Assembly (NCBI GenBank): GCA_018711525.1
Contig: DVIF01000047.1
Coordinates: 1 to 54,850 of the forward strand
DNA: 54,850 nt
Direction: 5' to 3'
Source of the DNA: Candidatus Ornithospirochaeta stercorigallinarum
GTDB taxonomy: Bacteria > Spirochaetota > Spirochaetia > Sphaerochaetales > Sphaerochaetaceae
The notes beneath the pieces were generated by a model. That model saw only the letters and a program-made list of their open reading frames with translations. It ran no database searches and had not been told where the DNA came from. Both the position numbers and the translations under genes were made by a program. This document shows positions 51,108-54,850 of this stretch, in pieces. Within the stretch, counting starts at the first letter, position 1. Every line of letters begins with the position of its first letter.

Positions 51108-52550
51108 TTATTCCTCGTGATGGTGGCAGCAGTGATGTCCACCTTCCTCTCCATCATGGTGATGGCAGCAGTGTCCTTCCTCATGCTCCGTATCGTGGTG
51201 ATGGCAGTGGTGTCCTTCATCCCCGTCATGATGGTGGCAGCAGTGCCCGTCATGCTCATCATGTCCTTCATGCTCGTGGTGGCAGCAATGTCCTGCTCCT
51301 TGCTGATGATGGCCATGACAGCAGTGTCCTTCTTCATGCATTCCTTCTGTATTTCCCTTCTCTAACTCTTCCATGATTTCCTCCATGCTTTCATCTTCCT
51401 CGCTGTCGACGACTTCTTCTGTGATCTTGTCACCGATCTTCTCGCCTGTAGCTTTCTCGTAGTTTGAAATCAGATTCTTTATTATCTCATCATCTTCTGC
51501 TATGTTCCTTGCTTTTTCAAGGTAGTATCTTGCATCATCGAACTCTTTGTCCTCGAGATGCAGGAATGCAAGGTTGGACATGGCTGTAAGGTTTGTCTCG
51601 TCAAGATCGACGGCGGTGTTGAGATACTGTTTTGCGAGTTCCCTGCTTCCTCCCTCAAGCTCGCATATCGAGAGTTCGTTATAGATATCCGTATTGCTCT
51701 CTCCAAGCTCAATGCATTTCAGCAGGCATTCCTTCGCCTCGTCATATCTACCAGCCTTCCTCAGTGCCCATGCCTTGATGAAATAGCCGTTCCAAATCTT
51801 GTTGTTCTTCTCTATGAAGCCGTCTATCGAGCTGATCGCCTTTTCTGGCATGTCGAGCATGATGAAGTCGTATGCCTCTTTGAATGCATTGTCGCTCTCA
51901 AGATGTGCATTCACTTCCTTGAGGAATTTCTTTATCTCCTCTTTCCTCTCTCCCTCGCTTGCGACCTTGAGATACCTTTCGGCGTAGTCTTTCGCCTCTT
52001 CAAGGTTGCCCAGGAATCCTTCGAAAGATGCGAGTTCTGCGAGGATCCATTCGTTCTCCCCGAATCTCCTGAGTCCGTCGAGCAGTGTCGCCTTGGCTTT
52101 TGCAAGGTATTCATCCGCCTTGTCCAGATCCTTCTTGTTCTCCTCTTCAACGCTCATATATGAATAAAGTGTTGCAAGATTTATGCATGATGCACTCTGG
52201 GGCTCAAGATGGTATACGGCAAGGAAGAGCTCCTCTGCAAAGTCGTAGTCTTTCGCCTCCTGCTTTGCGATAGCCGCTGTGTTGAGGTTCTGTGCGATAT
52301 CCGGTTCGACGGCTTTTACGAATGCCTTGTAGTAGTCTATATCCTTGTTAAGCTCATCATAGGCGATGAGTGTGAGCATGCCCGCAACGATAGCTTCAAT
52401 CGTAAGATCTTCCTCTTCCAGGTTCTTCCTGCCTTCCTTAAGCTGGATGGGAAGTCTTATCGAAGGGTCGATTTTGAATGATCCCTCTACGATTTTCAGA
52501 TTCTGAGGGACCTTGATGTACCTGATTCTACTTAATTCGTGATTTTCCAT
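51108..52550 (-). CDS. TPR protein with a His/Cys-rich metal-binding tail
   Basis: A 480-residue cytoplasmic protein. Residues 1-70 form an N-terminal domain of unknown type; about 85-375 are TPR-like helical hairpins, such as NGYFIKAWALRKAGRYDEAKE and AMSNLAFLHLEDKEFDDARYY. An acidic linker (VVDSEEDESMEEIMEELEKG) leads to a 78-residue tail with 30 His and 11 Cys in repeats like GHCCHHHDGEEG. The tail should bind zinc, nickel or copper. The tail may store or sense metal, or deliver it to a partner held by the TPR part. It is co-transcribed with tsaE, tsaB and trxB, and lies directly after 6S RNA. No Shine-Dalgarno site is seen. Confidence 0.85.
   Translation of the reverse strand: MENHELSRIRYIKVPQNLKIVEGSFKIDPSIRLPIQLKEGRKNLEEEDLTIEAIVAGMLTLIAYDELNKDIDYYKAFVKAVEPDIAQNLNTAAIAKQEAKDYDFAEELFLAVYHLEPQSASCINLATLYSYMSVEEENKKDLDKADEYLAKAKATLLDGLRRFGENEWILAELASFEGFLGNLEEAKDYAERYLKVASEGERKEEIKKFLKEVNAHLESDNAFKEAYDFIMLDMPEKAISSIDGFIEKNNKIWNGYFIKAWALRKAGRYDEAKECLLKCIELGESNTDIYNELSICELEGGSRELAKQYLNTAVDLDETNLTAMSNLAFLHLEDKEFDDARYYLEKARNIAEDDEIIKNLISNYEKATGEKIGDKITEEVVDSEEDESMEEIMEELEKGNTEGMHEEGHCCHGHHQQGAGHCCHHEHEGHDEHDGHCCHHHDGDEGHHCHHHDTEHEEGHCCHHHDGEEGGHHCCHHHEE
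51111..51341. repeat. DNA repeats encoding the His/Cys-rich tail
   Basis: The plus strand shows recurrent GTGGTGGCAGCAGTG-like units across this stretch, which encode the HCCHHH motifs on the minus strand. Such in-frame repeats can expand or shrink by slippage and so vary the number of metal-binding sites. Confidence 0.7.
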
Positions 52551-52567
52551 ATTTCTTAAAATAACAG

Positions 52568-52755
52568 AAGACCCATAAGGCCGGCAAGCTACGTGCTCTT
52601 GAACTAAGGTTCAAGGGGGACTGCTAGTTTGCCTTGGCGTTCTGTTCCTTTAAACCCTTTCGGAGTTGGATCAATGCTGCCATGCTATGCCACAGTCCAT
52701 ATAATAAGATTTGCTCCAAGAGGCCTGAGGTAGCCGGACCAATATGGGCTGTCTT
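52568..52755 (-). ncRNA. ssrS: 6S RNA
   Basis: This 188-nt stretch folds like 6S RNA, the RNA-polymerase-binding regulator of stationary phase. The ends pair: AAGAC and CCCATA at the 5' end with TATGGG and TCTT at the 3' end, continuing through GGTCCGGCTAC/GTAGC-TTGCCGGCC. A large internal bubble follows. Near the 3' side the small hairpin CTTGAAC-CTTA-GTTCAAG matches the CCUUGAACC...GGUUCAAGG hairpin of E. coli 6S RNA. A TATCAT -10 box lies just before the 5' end. The TPR gene starts 18 nt after the 3' end, like the ssrS-ygfA arrangement. Ends are approximate. Confidence 0.82.
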
Positions 52756-52781
52756 CATGATAACAGATTATTTGTGAAATG

Positions 52782-52810
52782 AAAACGGGTCGCATAAGGC
52801 AACCCGTTTT
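52782..52810 (-). terminator. Intrinsic terminator after the coiled-coil gene
   Basis: On the minus strand AAAACGGGT (52810-52802) pairs with ACCCGTTTT (52790-52782), ending in four T. It closes the infC operon and separates it from 6S RNA. Confidence 0.75.
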
Positions 52811-52819
52811 GCATAAGAG

Positions 52820-53155
52820 TTAAAGATTCTCGTTCTCGAATGTATCGAGGTCTTCTTCAGACGATCCGTCGAGTGTGAATGCCTCAGCATCCTCAAGCTC
52901 ATTAAGGTCGAGCGTTCCGAAGCTCTCGAGTTCTCCGAGTGACTCAAGTCCTTCAAGGGCGGATTCGATAGCCTCTTCGACAGCACTCTGGTCTGCGCTT
53001 ACCCTGTTGATGAGGTCCTGAAGTTCGAGATTGTGGTTCTCCACCATATTGAATCTCGTCTGGAGCTCCCTATATGACTCTCTAAGCTGTTTCACAAGAG
53101 TCATAGCTTTCATGATACGCAATGCAGCCAATTTCGTCTCTTCTACTTGATTCAT
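52820..53155 (-). CDS. Acidic coiled-coil protein after rplT
   Basis: A 111-residue protein. Residues 1-70 form a coiled coil (heptads in VKQLRESYRELQTRFNMVENHNLELQDLI), followed by a very acidic tail (about 75-111: GELESFGTLDLNELEDAEAF, SSEEDLDTFENENL). There is no known catalytic motif. GGAGGGG precedes the ATG; it is the last gene of the infC-rpmI-rplT operon. A gene of unknown function following rplT is familiar from treponemes. A cell-division factor of the ZapB kind is one possibility, but this is only a shape resemblance. Confidence 0.75.
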   Translation of the reverse strand: MNQVEETKLAALRIMKAMTLVKQLRESYRELQTRFNMVENHNLELQDLINRVSADQSAVEEAIESALEGLESLGELESFGTLDLNELEDAEAFTLDGSSEEDLDTFENENL

Positions 53156-53188
53156 CGTCTACCCCTCCTTTGTAAGTGGATTCAAGTC

Positions 53189-53545
53189 TTACTTGAGTGT
53201 GCTCTTGACCTGACCACAGAGAGCTGTGAATGCAGCCTTGTCCTCGATGGCCATGTTTGAAAGAGCTTTTCTGTTGAGCTCGATGTTTGCAAGCTTGAGG
53301 CCGTGCATGAACTGTGAGTAGTTAAGACCCTCAGCCTTCACAGCAGCGCTGATTCTTGCAATCCAGAGCTTCCTGAAGTCTCTCTTTCTCTCGTGTCTTC
53401 CGCGGTAGGCATACTGTCCTGCTTTTGCTACAGCATCCTTTGCTACACGATGGTTGGTGCTTCTGCGGCCATAATATCCTTTGGCCTGCTCAAGAATCTT
53501 TTTCCTTCTGTCCTTACGCCTTGTTCCGTCAACTGCTCTTGGCAT
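53189..53545 (-). CDS. rplT: 50S ribosomal protein L20
   Basis: The 118-residue protein binds 23S rRNA early in 50S assembly. It starts MPRAVDGTRRKDRRKKILEQ; KGYYGRRSTNHRVAKDAV near residues 22-39 and AYRGRHERKRDFRKLWIARI near 47-66 are family hallmarks. L20 commonly represses its own operon by binding the mRNA leader. AAGGAG precedes the ATG. It lies 18 nt after rpmI. Confidence 0.98.
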   Translation of the reverse strand: MPRAVDGTRRKDRRKKILEQAKGYYGRRSTNHRVAKDAVAKAGQYAYRGRHERKRDFRKLWIARISAAVKAEGLNYSQFMHGLKLANIELNRKALSNMAIEDKAAFTALCGQVKSTLK

Positions 53546-53563
53546 ATTCTCTTCTCCTTATCC

Positions 53564-53761
53564 TTAGCTGTAAGGGAGCATTGTCTTTGCTCTCTTTGCT
53601 TCTGATTCGCAAAGTACTCCAGCGTGTCTGAGATTCATCTTACGCTTGGAGGACTTCTTTGTGAGAATATGGCGAAGTCCCATCTTCTTGATGATAACTT
53701 TTCCGGAGCTGGTTACCTTGAACCTCTTGGCTGCGGACTTTCTTGTTTTCATCTTAGGCAT
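53564..53761 (-). CDS. rpmI: 50S ribosomal protein L35
   Basis: The 65-residue basic protein has the family start [20 protein letters not shown] and the [17 protein letters not shown] segment near 29-45. The Shine-Dalgarno site is GGAAGG. It sits between infC and rplT. The 79-nt gap before it contains a small hairpin (53788-53805) and a TATAAT box (53817-53822). Confidence 0.97.
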   Translation of the reverse strand: MPKMKTRKSAAKRFKVTSSGKVIIKKMGLRHILTKKSSKRKMNLRHAGVLCESEAKRAKTMLPYS

Positions 53762-53787
53762 TTTCCTTACCTTCCTTTAGGTGCTGC

Positions 53788-53822
53788 AGGGCACAAGAAA
53801 GCCCTACATACATCGTATTATA
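53788..53822 (-). promoter_or_regulatory. infC-rpmI intergenic hairpin and possible internal promoter
   Basis: On the minus strand AGGGC (53805-53801) and GCCCT (53792-53788) form a short hairpin before rpmI, and TATAAT lies at 53822-53817. The hairpin could be part of an L20 binding site and the box an internal promoter; both are guesses from position. Confidence 0.3.
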
Positions 53823-53840
53823 AACCCCATACGGAGTTAT

Positions 53841-54371
53841 TTACATCTTTTTCTTCATCGGAGAGAGCGTCATGCTCATCATCTTGCCTTCAAGCAATGC
53901 CGCCTTGTCCAGATTATAGGATACTCCGTTTTCCGTCAGGATATCCAGGATCCTGTCGAGAACGGCCTTTCCAAGCTCCGGGTGTGCAAGCTCCCTTCCT
54001 CTGAATCTTATAGAGACCTTCACCTTGTTTCCTTCCTGAAGGAACTCGGTGATTGCCTTGCTCTTAGTCTCAAGGTCGTGCTTTTCAATTTTAGGCTGCA
54101 TCCTGATTTCCTTGATCTTGACGACAACCTGGTTCTTCTTTGCTTCCCTGCTTTTCTTCTCCATCTCGTAGCGGTATTTACCGAAATCAAGAATCTTACA
54201 TACAGGAGGATTCGCGTTTGGACTTACTTCCACCAGGTCCAGTCCTGCTTCCTCTGCTAGTGCGTTTGCAGAGCGTACATCCATAACACCTCTCTGGTTT
54301 CCGTTCTCATCGATTACCAGAACTTCACGCGCCCTGATCTGGCGATTAATCCTCAAATCTTTTGTAGCCAA
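53841..54371 (-). CDS. infC: Translation initiation factor IF-3
   Basis: IF-3 checks start codons on the 30S subunit. The 176-residue protein has the N-terminal domain start RINRQIRAREVLVIDENGNQ near 6-25, the linker NANPPVCKILDFGKYRYE near 52-69 and the C-terminal RFRGRELAHPELGKAVL near 128-144. The start codon is TTG, with AAGGAG 6 nt upstream. In E. coli infC starts with AUU so that IF-3 rejects its own message; the TTG here may act in the same way. The promoter is at 54442-54470. It is the first gene of infC-rpmI-rplT. Confidence 0.97.
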   Translation of the reverse strand: MATKDLRINRQIRAREVLVIDENGNQRGVMDVRSANALAEEAGLDLVEVSPNANPPVCKILDFGKYRYEMEKKSREAKKNQVVVKIKEIRMQPKIEKHDLETKSKAITEFLQEGNKVKVSIRFRGRELAHPELGKAVLDRILDILTENGVSYNLDKAALLEGKMMSMTLSPMKKKM

Positions 54372-54441
54372 GAATACTCCTTGAAAAGGTCAAAACCTTA
54401 AATTCAGCTAAAAGTCTATGTGTTTTCACACACAGAGTATG

Positions 54442-54470
54442 ATATTAGCATACTAATTTTTTTATGTCAA
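54442..54470 (-). promoter_or_regulatory. Strong promoter of the infC operon
   Basis: On the minus strand TTGACA (54470-54465) and TAATAT (54447-54442) have a 17-nt spacer. The leader is about 65 nt and contains a GTGTG/CACAC hairpin. Confidence 0.75.
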
Positions 54471-54479
54471 AATGGTTGC

Positions 54480-54580
54480 AGAGGTTTTTTGAAGGGAAAT
54501 CAGCCGAAAGTCTTCTTGAAAACACCATCCTGCTCAGCAAGGTGTGTAACGTGACCGTACCACCTAAGCAAGCTTAGGGG
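54480..54580 (-). mobile_element. Right end of an IS200/IS605-type element
   Basis: The inverted repeat CCTAAGC-AA-GCTTAGG (54563-54578) covers the tnpB stop and resembles the subterminal hairpin recognised by TnpA transposases. The exact insertion boundary cannot be set from one copy; it lies between this hairpin and the infC promoter at 54470. No tnpA is visible; it may lie outside the window or be absent. Confidence 0.55.
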
Positions 54581-54850
54581 CTTCCCGGGTGCATCCCGGT
54601 TCTTTTTCCTCGTTCACGGAAACCATGCTTCTTATGCAGGTGCAAACCCTGCTTTCGTCCACAGTGGGCTTCTCCGGAGGCTTGACTTCGCCGGCGTCCC
54701 CGGCTAGGGCCTTCAGGCCAAATGATTTCAAATTATAACTGGCGTTGCGGTCCCTGTCATGACGGGTATGACATACAGGACACTCCCACTCCCTGTCGCG
54801 GAGCGTGAGCCCGTCGTTATGCCAGCCGCAGTTGCTGCATGTTCTTGAAG
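54564..54850 (-). CDS. tnpB: C-terminal part of TnpB (IS200/IS605-type), partial
   Basis: The frame enters from the right edge on the minus strand and stops at 54564. The visible 94 residues start with TCSNCGWHNDG and WECPVCHTRHDRDRNASYN, the zinc-ribbon and the DRDxNAxxN RuvC-III motif of TnpB. A Pro/Glu-rich tail follows and ends CTREAPKLA. TnpB is an RNA-guided nuclease that helps the transposon persist. The N-terminus lies outside the window. Its guide RNA (omega RNA) normally comes from this 3' end and the right end of the element. Confidence 0.9.
   Translation of the reverse strand, partial: SRTCSNCGWHNDGLTLRDREWECPVCHTRHDRDRNASYNLKSFGLKALAGDAGEVKPPEKPTVDESRVCTCIRSMVSVNEEKEPGCTREAPKLA

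Noticed and set aside
51107-51337. N-terminal extension of tsaE rich in Met, Thr and Asp
   Set aside because: It is the His/Cys tail of the TPR gene read in another frame; tsaE has its own GAGGAA site and ATG at 51106.
1-54850. CRISPR arrays and prophage genes
   Set aside because: No regularly spaced direct repeats, cas genes, integrase or phage structural genes were seen anywhere in the window.

Overview
The window looks like chromosomal DNA of a spirochaete, probably a gut-type relative of Sphaerochaeta/Treponema. This is an inference from content: solute-binding proteins whose signal peptides end in FAGGSKE- or FAFSEGVKE-like sequence, many small lipoproteins, LplBC-type sugar transport, and an acidic coiled-coil gene directly after infC-rpmI-rplT. 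Base composition looks moderate, with AT-rich promoters. No rRNA, complete tRNA or CRISPR array is visible.

Region 1 (1-19196) is one large plus-strand catabolic operon: an ABC oligosaccharide importer (two LplB/LplC-type permeases and a binding protein), a cytoplasmic heparinase II/III-family lyase, three Gfo/Idh/MocA dehydrogenases, two xylose-isomerase-like TIM barrels, a YiaK-type 2,3-diketogulonate reductase, an SDR, and three unusual flavoproteins (PreA-like, Old-Yellow-Enzyme-like, fumarate-reductase-like). A membrane-anchored AraC regulator sits inside the operon. Most junctions overlap by 1-8 nt or are very short. A tRNA-like minihelix separates the binding-protein gene from the lyase gene, and a strong terminator closes the operon. 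The likely job is uptake and redox-based breakdown of a uronate-containing glycan.

Region 2 (19230-38090) is mostly housekeeping: a lipoprotein with a G9 tract inside its promoter, diaminopropionate ammonia-lyase, a manB-galE operon, an rRNA methyltransferase with a long charged tail, a YkgJ-type cysteine protein, an HD protein, an MFS carrier, glnS, a PfkB-apbE pair, a methyltransferase, htrA-uvrB, and a caspase-like lipoprotein coupled to a beta-barrel protein. Several divergent gene pairs have promoters whose -10 boxes lie 5-10 nt from the start codon, pointing to leaderless or near-leaderless transcripts.

Region 3 (38131-49056) holds a TPP-riboswitch-controlled thiBPQ importer, a second small lipoprotein, the NAD(P)HX repair gene nnr, a NUDIX gene, ilvE, a GNAT gene, and the glycogen genes glgC-glgA.

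Region 4 (49095-54850) runs on the minus strand: infC-rpmI-rplT-coiled-coil gene, then a 6S RNA, a TPR protein with a 78-residue His/Cys-rich tail, tsaE, tsaB and trxB. The window ends in the 3' end of an IS200/IS605-type tnpB whose right end lies just upstream of the infC promoter.
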